NCBI RefSeq assembly: GCF_022601685.1
Contig: NZ_JAKUML010000009.1
Coordinates: 1 to 64,000 of the forward strand
Direction: 5' to 3'
DNA: 64,000 bases
Source: Acinetobacter sedimenti
GTDB taxonomy: Bacteria > Pseudomonadota > Gammaproteobacteria > Pseudomonadales > Moraxellaceae
This document shows, in pieces, positions 33,769 to 45,255 of this stretch. The stretch's first letter is position 1, and each line of letters begins with the position of its first letter. The translations under genes were made by a program, and so were the position numbers. The notes under the pieces are model-generated. The model ran no database searches and had not been told where the DNA came from. It saw only the letters and a program-made list of their open reading frames with translations.

Positions 33769-35260
33769 GCGCTGAGGCTTGATGTTGTTGCTGTCCAGAT
33801 TTCAAAACTGTCAGACAATGCTCAATGGTTTTGCCGATTCGAGCGTGCATTTCAATACTACTAATCTTCGGCCAAATCGCTCGCTCACCTTCTTTTTGCA
33901 ATTGTTTAAAGATTTTTTTATCAGGATTTTTCACCATCCATAGATAATGATTCAGGTTATATTTCGCAGCGATGTTGATATCACCATAATAGCGCTGTCC
34001 AACGATACCGTAGCCATGATCAACCACACGCTGAATCAACGGAAAACTGGATAAATTGTTGCGCGTAAAATCTAAACCTTGCATGGATAAAGTCTTGGCT
34101 TGATGACGAATAAAACGACTTGGCCAGCTGAGCAAATCTCGACGATAACGCTGAAAATCCGATTGCATGAACGGCACCACATGCGGATTGACCTGACAAG
34201 CAATGCTGTAATTAATATTATAAAGTCGAGCCATACGAATTTGTGGAAAATCACTGCGCACACTGCCGTCCACCCAATGCGTATTTGCCATATAGGGTGT
34301 GTACACGCCATCATGGCGTTTAGTTTTGAGGCGGACAGGTGGAAAGAAAAATGGAATCGCACAGGATGCCAATGTCGCACTCCACACCAACAACTCTGGC
34401 GACATGATTTCATTCATAATCCGAGGGTTATAACCTGTGCTATAAGGCGCTACCACAATCGAACAATGTCGACCCGACTTGGCAAAGGCTTCCTCAAAAG
34501 TATAATCCCCAAGATTGGCAATCAAAAATTTTTTTAAGGTGCCGATATCCGCTAAACCACCTTGATCTGCCAAAATTTGGTAAATACTGCGATATTTAAA
34601 GGCGTGATCAATAAAACCGTCACTCTGGATAAAATCCATCAACTCTTGATCATTATGCGTTGCCAACATCGCCGCCATGATCGCTCCTGCACTTGATCCT
34701 GAAAATACTTTTGGCAATAAATCTTGCTCGTACAGTACCTTACACACACCAAGATGAAAAATACCCAGTGTTGCACCGCCAGAGAACATCAGTGCAGGCT
34801 GACCATAAGCTTTTAGAGCGCCTTCCAAATATTCGATTTTTTCGGCTCGATTAAATGCAGTGAACTCATCGGAAGCGACGTAAGCAAATGCTTTACTCAT
34901 GCTATCGACGTAATCTTCAATTAGCTTCTTTGTTCCTGTAAAGGTTTGATTATAAAGTAAAGGATGCGCAATATTGGCAATATCAAAGTTTAAACCTTCA
35001 CGTAAATATTCTGACAAATCTAGCTGTTGATCAGTTTCGATCAATCGCTTAATACGGATCAAACGCTGTGCTAAGAACGGATAACCATAATGCGGTGAAG
35101 TATTATCAAACTTCCACGCCTCAAGCCCTGTCACTTCATCGAGTTGCTGTGCAATGGTTTTCCATTCATTATAATTTTCAGCATGTTGTAAACTGCGCTT
35201 GAGTGAGGCGATCTTATAGCGCTGGTGACCATTGAGGTGAGCATCATTGTATATCGGCAT
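33752..35260 (-). CDS. Patatin-like phospholipase with DUF3336 domain
   Basis: About 502 residues from the ATG at 35260; the frame opens four codons earlier with TTG. The N-terminal DUF3336 region (YNEWKTIAQQLDEVTGLEAW ... FLAQRLIRIKRL) precedes a patatin domain. That has an oxyanion-hole GGATLGIFHLGV, nucleophile Ser190 in GSSAG, and catalytic Asp in HWVDGSVRSDFP. The same combination occurs in yeast Tgl3/4/5 triacylglycerol lipases. It probably hydrolyses acyl esters of membrane or storage lipids. Upstream gene of a two-gene unit with the kinase-like protein. Confidence 0.88.
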   Translation of the reverse strand: MPIYNDAHLNGHQRYKIASLKRSLQHAENYNEWKTIAQQLDEVTGLEAWKFDNTSPHYGYPFLAQRLIRIKRLIETDQQLDLSEYLREGLNFDIANIAHPLLYNQTFTGTKKLIEDYVDSMSKAFAYVASDEFTAFNRAEKIEYLEGALKAYGQPALMFSGGATLGIFHLGVCKVLYEQDLLPKVFSGSSAGAIMAAMLATHNDQELMDFIQSDGFIDHAFKYRSIYQILADQGGLADIGTLKKFLIANLGDYTFEEAFAKSGRHCSIVVAPYSTGYNPRIMNEIMSPELLVWSATLASCAIPFFFPPVRLKTKRHDGVYTPYMANTHWVDGSVRSDFPQIRMARLYNINYSIACQVNPHVVPFMQSDFQRYRRDLLSWPSRFIRHQAKTLSMQGLDFTRNNLSSFPLIQRVVDHGYGIVGQRYYGDINIAAKYNLNHYLWMVKNPDKKIFKQLQKEGERAIWPKISSIEMHARIGKTIEHCLTVLKSGQQQHQASAHEHQL

Positions 35261-35388
35261 AGAAAGCACCAAATTGATTTTTATTGCATTTATTTACCCA
35301 CTGAAATCATAGCATGCCACGAAGCCATCTGTTGACTGTAGCGTTTTGTAGTTGTCTAACAAGTTTTTAAAATCTAATTTTGCCACAT

Positions 35389-35430
35389 TAAAAAAGCCCT
35401 AAACCGTAGTTTAGAGCTTTTATTTTTTAA
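35389..35430 (-). terminator. Terminator downstream of cysN
   Basis: An imperfect stem AAAGCCCTAAAC / GTTTAGAGCTTT with CGTA loop and A/T tracts on both sides, 32 bases after the cysN stop. Confidence 0.7.
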
Positions 35431-35460
35431 GTTTACTTTTGGACTAAAGAAGCTGTCGTA

Positions 35461-37089
35461 TTAAAGCTGAACAATTGCCTTAATCTGAGCCACAGCTTCA
35501 TCGACTGATTTTGCCGTGATTTCAGTATCTGCAAACTCTGCTTGATCGACAAGTACAGTGATCCCTGTTTCACGAAGTAAGTTGATGCTGCCTGCATTCA
35601 AGTTCGCCTGTGCAATCACCACAATGCCGTCAGAAAGCAAGGCACGTTCAAGTTGTTGCGACTGTGCAAATAGCTCAGCAGTCACCGCCAATACCGCAGG
35701 CTTTTGACCAAGTCGAGCCGCACGATCTTCTGCGGTGACAGGTTGTGCGCTATTAGATACTTGCGCCAAATCTTCGATCATCGCTGCGCCAATGGTGACA
35801 TTGCTCAAACGATCAATAAAGATAAATGCACCTGTATGACGGCTATCTTGATAATGATCAAACACGATTGGACGGTCAAATTCAACGGTAATATCGGCAA
35901 TACCATTGAGCTCTAACTGCTCAACCTGACCATGCTCTAGCGTATTGACATCAATACGATAGTTGATACGGGTCACTTTGGCAGGAACACTTTGTACACC
36001 AACTTTGACATTGTACAGCTTACCTACCACCAGCGGATGATCGCTCATCCACACCACAGTTGAACGCACCGCACGAGATACAGACGGTAATGCGCTTGGA
36101 TGCGTGATCAAATCACCACGGCTAATGTCGATTTCATCATTTAAAGTCAATGTCACCGCTTGACCGACTTGAGCCTGATCAAGATTGCCATCATAAGTCA
36201 CGATTTCTTTGACTGTACTGCGCTTACCTGATGGTAGCGCTACGATCTCATCGCCAACTTTCACTGCACCAAGTGCAATCGTGCCTGCAAAACCACGGAA
36301 GTCGAGGTTTGGACGGTTGACATATTGCACAGGTAGACGAAAATCTTGCTTCTTGGCATCACGAGTGATTTCAACGGTTTCCAAGATATTCATCAAGGTC
36401 TGTGCCTGATAACCATTCTCGTAGTACCACGGGGTACTTTCCGATGGATTGACCACGTTATCACCGTTCAATGCAGAAATCGGCACAAAACGAATGTCTT
36501 TTGGCTGGCGGTCACCAAGTTGCTCAACAAAGGCATAATAATCTTGGCGAATTTGATCGAATTTATCTTGAGAAAATTCCACCAAATCCATCTTGTTAAT
36601 TGCCACTACGATATTACGAATACCGAGTAATGCAGCGATAAAAGTATGACGACGAGTCTGTGTCTGTACGCCATAACGTGCATCAATCAAGATGATCGCA
36701 AGATCACAGGTCGATGCGCCTGTTGCCATATTGCGGGTATATTGCTCATGCCCTGGAGTATCAGCGATGATGAATTTACGCTTTTCCGTGGAAAAATAAC
36801 GATACGCCACATCAATGGTAATGCCCTGCTCACGCTCTGCTTGCAGACCATCAACTAAGAGTGCAAGGTCAATTTTCTCACCTTGTGTACCGACCTTTTT
36901 ACTGTCACGTTGTACCGCTTCGAGTTGATCTTCATAGATCATTTTCGAGTCATGCAACAAGCGACCAATCAAGGTACTTTTACCATCATCGACATTACCG
37001 CAAGTCAGAAAACGCAATAAGTCTTTTTGTTCGTGCTGTTTGAGATATGCCAAAATGTCTTGGCTAATCAGTTCGGATTGATGCGACAT
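35461..37089 (-). CDS. cysN: Sulfate adenylyltransferase subunit 1 (GTPase), with degenerate APS-kinase-like tail
   Basis: GTPase subunit of ATP sulfurylase, driving formation of adenosine 5'-phosphosulfate with CysD. EF-Tu-type G motifs are intact: [21 protein letters not shown] and NKMDLV. Two beta-barrel domains follow. E. coli CysN ends near 475; this one is 542. Residues 453-542 align by eye with the start of an APS kinase (RLGQKPAVL..., then [11 protein letters not shown]). The P-loop GLSGSGKST is lost, so this looks like a dead CysC remnant. It lies 116 bases after the cysD stop; a stand-alone cysC must exist elsewhere if sulfate is assimilated via PAPS. Confidence 0.92.
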   Translation of the reverse strand: MSHQSELISQDILAYLKQHEQKDLLRFLTCGNVDDGKSTLIGRLLHDSKMIYEDQLEAVQRDSKKVGTQGEKIDLALLVDGLQAEREQGITIDVAYRYFSTEKRKFIIADTPGHEQYTRNMATGASTCDLAIILIDARYGVQTQTRRHTFIAALLGIRNIVVAINKMDLVEFSQDKFDQIRQDYYAFVEQLGDRQPKDIRFVPISALNGDNVVNPSESTPWYYENGYQAQTLMNILETVEITRDAKKQDFRLPVQYVNRPNLDFRGFAGTIALGAVKVGDEIVALPSGKRSTVKEIVTYDGNLDQAQVGQAVTLTLNDEIDISRGDLITHPSALPSVSRAVRSTVVWMSDHPLVVGKLYNVKVGVQSVPAKVTRINYRIDVNTLEHGQVEQLELNGIADITVEFDRPIVFDHYQDSRHTGAFIFIDRLSNVTIGAAMIEDLAQVSNSAQPVTAEDRAARLGQKPAVLAVTAELFAQSQQLERALLSDGIVVIAQANLNAGSINLLRETGITVLVDQAEFADTEITAKSVDEAVAQIKAIVQL

Positions 37090-37204
37090 TAGTATTCCGC
37101 CTAATATTCTTTAAAAACTTTACCAGTTAAAAACTTAAATCAGTTATTGCAGTGAAAAACCAAACCACACGCATTCAACAATGAAATGCAGTGAGAAAAA
37201 ACGA

Positions 37205-38113
37205 TTAGAAGTAACCTTCTTGCTTTTTCTTTTCCATTGAACCTGCTTCATCATGGTCAATCATTCGACCTTGACGTTCAGAACTGGTGGTTAGGAGCAT
37301 TTCTTGAATAATGTCAGGCAAGGTATCTGCTTTTGACTCGACCGCACCTGTCAGTGGATAACAGCCCAGTGTACGGAAACGTACCGATTTCATTTCAGGC
37401 ACTTCATTTTCACGCAGCGGGAAACGCTCGTCATCAATCATGATCAAGGTGCCATCACGTTCAACCACAGGGCGTTCAGCAGCGTAATACAGCGGGACAA
37501 TTGGAATCTGCTCAAGGTAGATATATTGCCAAATGTCGAGCTCCGTCCAATTTGACAATGGGAATACACGGATACTTTCGCCTTGATTGACTTTACCGTT
37601 GTAGATATTCCACAGCTCAGGACGTTGGTTTTTTGGATCCCAGCGATGCTTGCTGTCACGGAAAGAATAAACACGTTCTTTGGCACGTGATTTTTCTTCA
37701 TCACGACGTGCGCCACCAAATGCCGCATCGAATTTATATTTATCCAATGCTTGCTTTAGGGCTTGGGTTTTCATGATATCAGTATATTTCGAGCTACCAT
37801 GATCAAATGGGTTAATACCCTGCGCCATACCTTCGAGATTTTTATGTTCGATCAATTCCAGACCATTTTTCTTCACCATCTCATCACGGAAGGTGATCAT
37901 GTCTTTGAATTTCCAACCCGTATTGACGTGCATCAATGGAAATGGGAGCTTTGCAGGATAGAATGCCTTCATCGCAAGATGCAGCATCACCGCCGAATCT
38001 TTACCGATAGAATACAGCATCACAGGGTTGTCAAACTCTGCCGCAACCTCTCGAATAATATGAATACTTTCAGCTTCAAGCTGTTTTAGGTGGGTTAATC
38101 TTTCGTCAGACAT
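37205..38113 (-). CDS. cysD: Sulfate adenylyltransferase subunit 2
   Basis: Catalytic subunit of ATP sulfurylase (ATP + sulfate to APS), first step of assimilatory sulfate reduction. The PP-loop [14 protein letters not shown] is present, with [12 protein letters not shown] and the C-terminal RQGRMIDHD. From the ATG at 38113 (MSDERLTHL) it has 302 residues, exactly the family length, so the 25-codon upstream extension is not used. Partner of the cysN gene downstream on the same strand. Expected to be controlled by CysB, but I did not identify a site. Confidence 0.95.
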   Translation of the reverse strand: MSDERLTHLKQLEAESIHIIREVAAEFDNPVMLYSIGKDSAVMLHLAMKAFYPAKLPFPLMHVNTGWKFKDMITFRDEMVKKNGLELIEHKNLEGMAQGINPFDHGSSKYTDIMKTQALKQALDKYKFDAAFGGARRDEEKSRAKERVYSFRDSKHRWDPKNQRPELWNIYNGKVNQGESIRVFPLSNWTELDIWQYIYLEQIPIVPLYYAAERPVVERDGTLIMIDDERFPLRENEVPEMKSVRFRTLGCYPLTGAVESKADTLPDIIQEMLLTTSSERQGRMIDHDEAGSMEKKKQEGYF

Positions 38114-38493
38114 TAAGGAGACCCTACTACGATTCCAATCAAATATTCCAATCAACACGTTTTCAAAAACGCATGACGCATACAACAAGGTGTTAAATTT
38201 CAGGTGGGTAGTCTAGCATACAACTGGCTAACTTTCTGAATGTTATGCCGATATTCTGCCGTACACATGGATTTTCAAGTCGATGATATGAATTTTTGCG
38301 ATATATTGATGAAATTACAACATATATGTTTTTTGCATGTTGTTATGAATAAATGTGATAAAGAAAAGACTCTGATCTCCATGCCTTGACTGAGAATATT
38401 AAAACAAACCACTCAATTGCGCTATACGAATAACATAGCCATTTCCGACAAAATTTCGTATCATATGCACCTCAATTTTGAGGGCTTGTACAG
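38114..38493. other. cysD / nudJ divergent intergenic region
   Basis: About 380 AT-rich bases containing both divergent promoters. I see no gene. ACATATATGTTTTTTGCATG near 38322 is a weak AT-rich palindrome. No assignable regulator site. Confidence 0.4.
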
Positions 38494-39015
38494 ATGGCGA
38501 ATACTTCAAATTTAGTATCATCACCCGCAACCTCAGCGTGGACTGCACATGTCACCGTAGCGACTGTGGTACAGCGTGATGATCGCTTCTTGTTGGTTGA
38601 AGAACATAGCGAGGGTTTTAGTCATACTGTATTTAACCAACCTGCGGGACATGTGGAAGCAGGTGAAACCGTGATCCAAGCTGCCATCCGTGAAACATTA
38701 GAGGAAACAGCTTGGCGAGTGGAAATTACCGATTTGCTTGGCATCTATAGTTATACCCCGCCGATGTTTCCTGATCGTACTTATTATCGTTTTTGTTTCT
38801 TAGCGAATGCGCTTGAGCATACACAGCAGGATTTAGATGATGGCATCGTGCAAGCGCACTGGATGACATTTGAGGAATTGCAACTGACTGCACGTGCACG
38901 GAGTCCATTGGTGATTCGAGCGATTGAAGATGCTTTGGCTGGGAAGAAATATCCTATCGATTTGATTTATGAGCATCCGTTTGCCCAAGTTTCAACCTCA
39001 CCATTTAGCGCTTGA
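38494..39015 (+). CDS. nudJ: NudJ-type NUDIX phosphatase
   Basis: A 173-residue NUDIX hydrolase. The Nudix box reads GHVEAGETVIQAAIRETLEE followed by TAW. The surrounding PAGHVEAGE and YSYTPPMFPDRTYYRFCF segments match NudJ (YmfB). NudJ hydrolyses nucleoside tri- and diphosphates and the thiamine precursor HMP-PP. It is encoded just before mnmA, the same neighbourhood as in E. coli (nudJ-mnmA-hflD-purB), which supports the assignment. The first ~15 residues are a variable extension. Confidence 0.9.
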   Translation: MANTSNLVSSPATSAWTAHVTVATVVQRDDRFLLVEEHSEGFSHTVFNQPAGHVEAGETVIQAAIRETLEETAWRVEITDLLGIYSYTPPMFPDRTYYRFCFLANALEHTQQDLDDGIVQAHWMTFEELQLTARARSPLVIRAIEDALAGKKYPIDLIYEHPFAQVSTSPFSA

Positions 39016-39102
39016 GTTGATTTAAACACTTTAAACGCCATATAGGCTTTTAAACTGCCTTGTTAATTTTAGTCTCTAATTTTTTTGGAACATCTTTCTC
39101 CT

Positions 39103-40266
39103 ATGACTGACACAATTACTCCGACTCCACAAAACACACGTGTCATCGTCGGCATGTCTGGCGGTGTGGATTCTTCAGTTTCTGCGGCACTTTTACTTGA
39201 GCAAGGTTATCAAGTCGAAGGCTTATTTATGAAGAACTGGGAGGAAGATGACGGCACGGAATATTGCACTGCATTGGAAGATTTAGCCGATGCGCAAGCG
39301 GTTGCCGATCGTCTAGGCATTGTGCTTCATACCGCAAATTTTGCCTCAGAATATTGGGATCGTGTGTTTGAGCATTTCTTGGCGGAATATTCCGCAGGAC
39401 GCACGCCAAACCCAGATATTCTCTGTAATAAAGAAATTAAATTCCGTGCATTTTTGGACTATGCCATGACTTTGGGTGCAGATTATATTGCCACAGGTCA
39501 TTACGCACGCCGTGGACAAACCATGCAAAATAGTCAAGGCGAAAGCTATGCGCCACTGCTTCGCGGTGTAGACAATAATAAAGATCAAACTTATTTCTTA
39601 CATGCGGTGCATGGGCGTGAGATCAATAAAACCCTATTCCCAGTTGGTGAGTTAGAAAAACCGCAAGTCCGTGAAATTGCCAAGAAATATGATCTTGCCA
39701 CAGCGACTAAAAAGGACTCAACAGGCATTTGCTTTATCGGTGAACGTCGCTTTAGTGATTTCCTCAAGCAATATCTGCCTGCACAAGCAGGGGAAATTGT
39801 TTTGGAAGATGGTAAAGTCATCGGTGAACATCATGGCTTGATGTATTACACCCTTGGTCAACGTGGCGGTATTGGCATTGGCGGACTCAAAGATGTGGCT
39901 GAAGGTGCATGGTTTGTCCTGCACAAAGACATTGCTAATAATCGACTTGTGGTCGGTCAAGGACATGAACATCCGTTAATGCTCAGTCACAGCCTAGACA
40001 GTGAAAATATTGACTGGATCGCAGGTGAGCAAAACATTCCGACGACTGGACTACGCTGTACTGCAAAAACACGCTATCGCCAACCCGATCAAGACTGTAC
40101 AATATTTCCACATCCTGATTTTGTACAGGGTGTACGTGTGGTGTTTGATCAAGCGCAACGTGCCGCAACGCCTGGGCAATCTGTGGTGTTTTATCAAGAT
40201 CAAATGTGTTTGGGTGGTGGTGTGATTCGCAGTATTGACGCACCGTTACCGCAATACTTAGTTTGA
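39103..40266 (+). CDS. mnmA: tRNA-specific 2-thiouridylase MnmA
   Basis: Installs the 2-thio group at wobble U34 of tRNA-Lys, Glu and Gln. The PP-loop [12 protein letters not shown] is near residue 17. The two catalytic cysteines lie in [13 protein letters not shown] and [10 protein letters not shown], and the C-terminal PGQSVVFY motif is present. The ATG at 39103 is used; an in-frame TTG six codons upstream is less likely. 387 residues is normal. Second gene of the conserved nudJ-mnmA-hflD-purB string. Confidence 0.96.
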   Translation: MTDTITPTPQNTRVIVGMSGGVDSSVSAALLLEQGYQVEGLFMKNWEEDDGTEYCTALEDLADAQAVADRLGIVLHTANFASEYWDRVFEHFLAEYSAGRTPNPDILCNKEIKFRAFLDYAMTLGADYIATGHYARRGQTMQNSQGESYAPLLRGVDNNKDQTYFLHAVHGREINKTLFPVGELEKPQVREIAKKYDLATATKKDSTGICFIGERRFSDFLKQYLPAQAGEIVLEDGKVIGEHHGLMYYTLGQRGGIGIGGLKDVAEGAWFVLHKDIANNRLVVGQGHEHPLMLSHSLDSENIDWIAGEQNIPTTGLRCTAKTRYRQPDQDCTIFPHPDFVQGVRVVFDQAQRAATPGQSVVFYQDQMCLGGGVIRSIDAPLPQYLV

Positions 40267-40378
40267 ATTATTTAGTTTGAGTTCTTTAGCTTGATGGATT
40301 TAACGTGATCAGTTGAAGTTAAAATTTCCATCTTAGCTAACCTAACAAGGCAACTTAACTGTAACAAGGCAATAGTAC

Positions 40379-41143
40379 ATGACCGATCTTAGCCCTTTTC
40401 AGCCAAGCATGACGCTAAGCCGTGAACAGCATCAAGTTCTGGCGCTGGCTGCAGTGTTTCAAGCGGCGCAGATTGTGCATCTGATTGCGCTACGTGGCAG
40501 TCAGGCGGTGCATGATGTGGGCGATCAATATAGTCAAACACTATTGCAAGCTGCCCTAAATATTCGTGCGACAGACAACCCAAATCAACACAGTTTATTA
40601 TTTTTTGGCTCACTTGAGCATTTGGGTTTGGGCTTACGCACACTCGAACAAAGTTTAATTGCGCCTTACGATCCACAGCCAAAGCATCGTTTTCCACGCT
40701 TTAAATTGCCTGCGAGCAAACAGACTTTGGCTTATGCGATGGCGATGCTACAGCTCTCTAGTAAAGTCTATAGTAATAAAGATTTTCAGCATAAAATCCT
40801 CAATACACAGCAACAGATCATTCGTCAATTGACTTTTTTTGAGCATAATTTTCAGCATCAAAGTATCATTCAAAGCCTAGCGACCTTATATACCGACACC
40901 GCAAGTACCATGAAGCCTCGGATTATGGTTAAAGGTACAGCTCGCACCTTTAAAAACCCGCATGATGTGGCGCTGATCCGAGCAACTTTATTTACTGGTT
41001 TACAAGCAGCACATTATTGGCGACAGCTTGGCGGTAGTCCGTGGAAAATGATTTTCACGAAGTCCAAAACGCTCAAACAGATTCGTTACTTTGCTTCGAT
41101 ACAACATCAGCAAAGTCAAAAAGAGATGGTTCATGATCATTAA
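40379..41143 (+). CDS. hflD: High frequency lysogenization protein HflD homologue
   Basis: A 254-residue helical protein, longer than E. coli HflD (213). The conserved start (QVLALAAVFQAAQIVHLIA) and the C-terminal VKGTARTFKNPHDVALIRAT segment, then LLFTG-type and W-x-Q-LGG motifs, are recognisable. E. coli HflD associates with the inner membrane and binds lambda CII. Its cellular role here is unknown. Its place between mnmA and purB is conserved across gamma-proteobacteria. Confidence 0.92.
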   Translation: MTDLSPFQPSMTLSREQHQVLALAAVFQAAQIVHLIALRGSQAVHDVGDQYSQTLLQAALNIRATDNPNQHSLLFFGSLEHLGLGLRTLEQSLIAPYDPQPKHRFPRFKLPASKQTLAYAMAMLQLSSKVYSNKDFQHKILNTQQQIIRQLTFFEHNFQHQSIIQSLATLYTDTASTMKPRIMVKGTARTFKNPHDVALIRATLFTGLQAAHYWRQLGGSPWKMIFTKSKTLKQIRYFASIQHQQSQKEMVHDH

Positions 41144-41198
41144 TCCTCTCACTAAACATACGATTTTAATTTCCCTCAATTTTCCCTTTAATGTCTAA

Positions 41199-42590
<1,392 letters not shown>

Positions 42591-42698
42591 TTTCTCAGAA
42601 AATTCAATTGTTCTGAGTCAAACAAATCGCTAGTATGTCTTTGTACAGGTATTTACAGAAATACTAAATATAGTTACAAGGACATGCTAGGGATAATA

Positions 42699-43802
42699 AT
42701 GACAAATCATCTTCACAATTTCCAACTTTATAAATATTCAGCACTTATATCCTCAATTTTACTTAGTGCGTGTGGTGGCAGCAGTGACTCCTCTTCTTCA
42801 AATACTGCAAAAGATCAAGACGCATTGTATCAAGTCTATTTTCAAGAACGCTCAATGTCTTACCAGATTTATGAGGATTTTTTTGGTTTATCTCAATATC
42901 CAATCTATGACGGAAAGATTAGTTTCAAGAACTCCAATCAAGTTTTAAATCAATACGTAGTGAATGCAGAAAAGCTTTATCAACCCACAGAAAAGCAAGA
43001 ATCTTACCTCACCATAGACGCTGATGATACTTGGACATATCACTATCTTCCAAATGTCGATCTCAAGATGACTGTTAAAAAAATCGACTTATCAGGTGAA
43101 AATATCTATGACCGTGTGCTTCCTGGTTATCGTACTTATATAGATTTTGATTCGACGATTAATGAATCCGATGAACATAAATCTACGCCCTACCTACTAT
43201 ACAAATATCATGGCAATAAAACTTTCCCGCAAGGAAGCAGTTGTTATAAAGTGGTTGAAACACAATGGTCACAAGACTTTATCGAGTTTGATGAGCTAGA
43301 TGAGTACGAAAGTAGTTATCCTAATAAAGACTCTTTCAATGCTGAAAAAGTTGCATTTCGCTCAGAACTTGAAGAAATGTATGGCATTGAAAAGGTTGAG
43401 CAATTATTTAAAACAGGAACTTGGCAAGGTATAAATTGGTATTCAAATCTAGATACTTATTCTGAATTTTTTGATTTTGAAAGTGCACAGCTTGACTACT
43501 TACAATATTATTTAAATGGTCGTTATTATCCAACGAGGCTCTTGACTTTAGCTGAACAGCTTGCTAACTCATCATATTTAGAGCTTGACCCAACTACTCC
43601 ATATTACCATATTTTTCTGCAATTTAATTTAGACACTGCACTGTTAGAACATGGTTGCTTTGCCTATAATCAAACTGCTTACAACAGTATTTCCAAGCTA
43701 AGTAAAATTAACTATAAGCGTTTTAATAAACCAAAATCTTCGTTTTTCTTTGGCAGAAGAAGCTATACCACGTCAAATGATAGCGAAACAGTAATTGAGT
43801 AA
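42699..43802 (+). CDS. Hypothetical lipoprotein
   Basis: 367 residues from the ATG at 42699, which has AGGG six bases upstream; an in-frame ATG five codons earlier lacks a site. The N-terminus is a lipoprotein signal (SALISSILLSACGGSS, lipid-anchored Cys in LSAC) followed by a Ser-rich linker. The mature part is rich in Tyr, Asp and Asn, and unrecognised. It is a single gene with its own terminator. Composition (more AT and Tyr/Asn) differs from neighbouring housekeeping genes, which may reflect a lineage-specific surface protein. Confidence 0.75.
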   Translation: MTNHLHNFQLYKYSALISSILLSACGGSSDSSSSNTAKDQDALYQVYFQERSMSYQIYEDFFGLSQYPIYDGKISFKNSNQVLNQYVVNAEKLYQPTEKQESYLTIDADDTWTYHYLPNVDLKMTVKKIDLSGENIYDRVLPGYRTYIDFDSTINESDEHKSTPYLLYKYHGNKTFPQGSSCYKVVETQWSQDFIEFDELDEYESSYPNKDSFNAEKVAFRSELEEMYGIEKVEQLFKTGTWQGINWYSNLDTYSEFFDFESAQLDYLQYYLNGRYYPTRLLTLAEQLANSSYLELDPTTPYYHIFLQFNLDTALLEHGCFAYNQTAYNSISKLSKINYKRFNKPKSSFFFGRRSYTTSNDSETVIE

Positions 43803-43849
43803 AGTCTTAGAATCTATTTAAGCATCTTTACAAACGTAGCTCATTGAGG

Positions 43850-43877
43850 TCACCAGTTTTCAAACTGGTGATTTTTT
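43850..43877 (+). terminator. Terminator after the hypothetical lipoprotein gene
   Basis: The stem CACCAGTTT / AAACTGGTG with a TC loop is followed by T6. Confidence 0.9.
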
Positions 43878-43928
43878 ATTTATAAGCACACCTGCACCAC
43901 AACAATTCATTTCAAAATCAACACGCAA

Positions 43929-43989
43929 TAAAAAACACCTTATTCCATTCAGCCTATTTAAAATAGGCTGAGAAATAAGGTGTCTTTTT
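43929..43989 (-). terminator. Terminator downstream of the cold-shock gene
   Basis: A long interrupted hairpin: AACACCTTATT pairs with AATAAGGTGT, and inside it CAGCCTATTT pairs with AAATAGGCTG. A-run and T-run flanks make it usable in both directions. Confidence 0.85.
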
Positions 43990-44033
43990 GGCTTTAGGTT
44001 TTGAGCAAACCTAAAACTATCGTGATCTAGAAA

Positions 44034-44246
44034 TTAGTCAACTGGACGAACTTCTTCAGCTTGCAAGCCTTTTTGACCTTGAGCAACTGTAAATTCAACT
44101 TTTTGACCATCACGTAGTGAACGGTGACCTTCTGCTTGAATCGCACGGAAATGTACGAATACATCTTCACCACTATTACGTTGGATAAAACCGAAACCTT
44201 TAGTATCGTTAAACCACTTTACAACACCTTGTTCACGTGCCGTCAT
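44034..44246 (-). CDS. Cold-shock-domain protein
   Basis: A 70-residue single cold-shock domain, a nucleic-acid chaperone binding single-stranded RNA and DNA. RNP1 (KGFGFIQ) and RNP2 (DVFVHF) are intact, and WFNDTKGFG is typical. The middle ([19 protein letters not shown]) matches CspA-family proteins of Acinetobacter. A leader of up to 300 bases without a gene lies upstream, as for cold-regulated csp genes. Which Csp paralogue it is cannot be decided from sequence alone. Confidence 0.95.
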   Translation of the reverse strand: MTAREQGVVKWFNDTKGFGFIQRNSGEDVFVHFRAIQAEGHRSLRDGQKVEFTVAQGQKGLQAEEVRPVD

Positions 44247-44564
44247 AACTATTCCTCATCGTTTTTTGGAAAAAAATAAGGACGCACAGGTGCTGCTAAC
44301 AGTAGAGAAACACGATTGAAAAAACATCTTAGTTATTTTACTCTCGTTATCATTCTGAAGAACTTTCAACATCAACCCATTCACATCCATTTGTATTTTG
44401 TCAGTGGATCGTGCATTTCCAGCAACGAACTCTATTCAAAATTACGCCACGAGCTTAGCACGACTACAAGGATATTGGTACTTATTTTTTAAGATATTGA
44501 TATGAATCAGATGAATAGTTTTTATACAATTATTCATCTATTGATCAAATTTATTGATTCTGCT
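44247..44564 (-). promoter_or_regulatory. Gene-free leader region of the cold-shock gene
   Basis: About 318 bases between the csp start and the AceI-like stop. An inverted pair GATGAATA / TATTCATC lies at 44510-44538. The length fits a long, possibly temperature-responsive 5' leader, but I could not define a promoter. Confidence 0.35.
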
Positions 44565-45020
44565 CTATCGTGGTGCGCTAGAACGTCCAATACCAAAATA
44601 TTTTGCCATAATAGCGTCGTAGCACCATTGGAAAATAAAGGTATACACTACGATACACATTGCTAAGGCAATATCGAGGATTAATGCTTGCCAAAAGCTA
44701 ATATCCATCATCCACGCAATGATCGGTACGGTAAAAATAATCAAGCCACCTTCGAAGCCAATCGCATGTAAAATCCGCACTGACAAAGTACGCTCCCACT
44801 GCATTTTATATTCAATCTTTTCAAAGCCAAAGTTAAAGGCCATATTCCACAGCATCGCAATCACGCTCATGATCACCCACAGTACACCAGTATGTGCCAA
44901 ATCTTTATTCAGCACCCAACTGAGAATAGGCGTACCAAGAATGAGTAATATCGCCTCATAACTTAATGCATGGATAATACGATGTTTTAACTGAACTTGA
45001 TTTGATGTAGCGTGTTTCAT
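44565..45020 (-). CDS. PACE-family efflux transporter (AceI-like)
   Basis: 151 residues, four TM helices arranged as two bacterial transmembrane pair (BTP) repeats. Repeat 1 has RIIHALSYEAILL and repeat 2 has RILHAIGFEGGLIIF. The Glu in the first helix (SYEA) matches the essential Glu15 of A. baumannii AceI, a proton-coupled exporter of chlorhexidine and short diamines. The C-terminal FIFQWCYD motif is also shared. Single gene. Substrate is inferred from the family. Confidence 0.92.
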   Translation of the reverse strand: MKHATSNQVQLKHRIIHALSYEAILLILGTPILSWVLNKDLAHTGVLWVIMSVIAMLWNMAFNFGFEKIEYKMQWERTLSVRILHAIGFEGGLIIFTVPIIAWMMDISFWQALILDIALAMCIVVYTFIFQWCYDAIMAKYFGIGRSSAPR

Positions 45021-45255
45021 GGGAGTGATCGAAAAATTAAAACATAATCAAGCTCATTCTAGCTGATTCTGCGTTATTTTGGTGCGCAAATTGCCATTAT
45101 ATTTTTATCAAGCCTAACTCATTTAAGGCTGACATCAGCATATGTTTTGCTTTATGATCCACCATACAATGTAATGAACGATCTTCGCTTAGTTCACCGT
45201 TTTATTATTTATCGTCTATTGTCGACCTTTTTGTTTCTTATTTCAGAGTCATCTT

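Noticed and set aside
38114-38188. 25-codon extension of cysD
   Set aside because: The internal ATG gives exactly the 302-residue family length and the extension has no family similarity.
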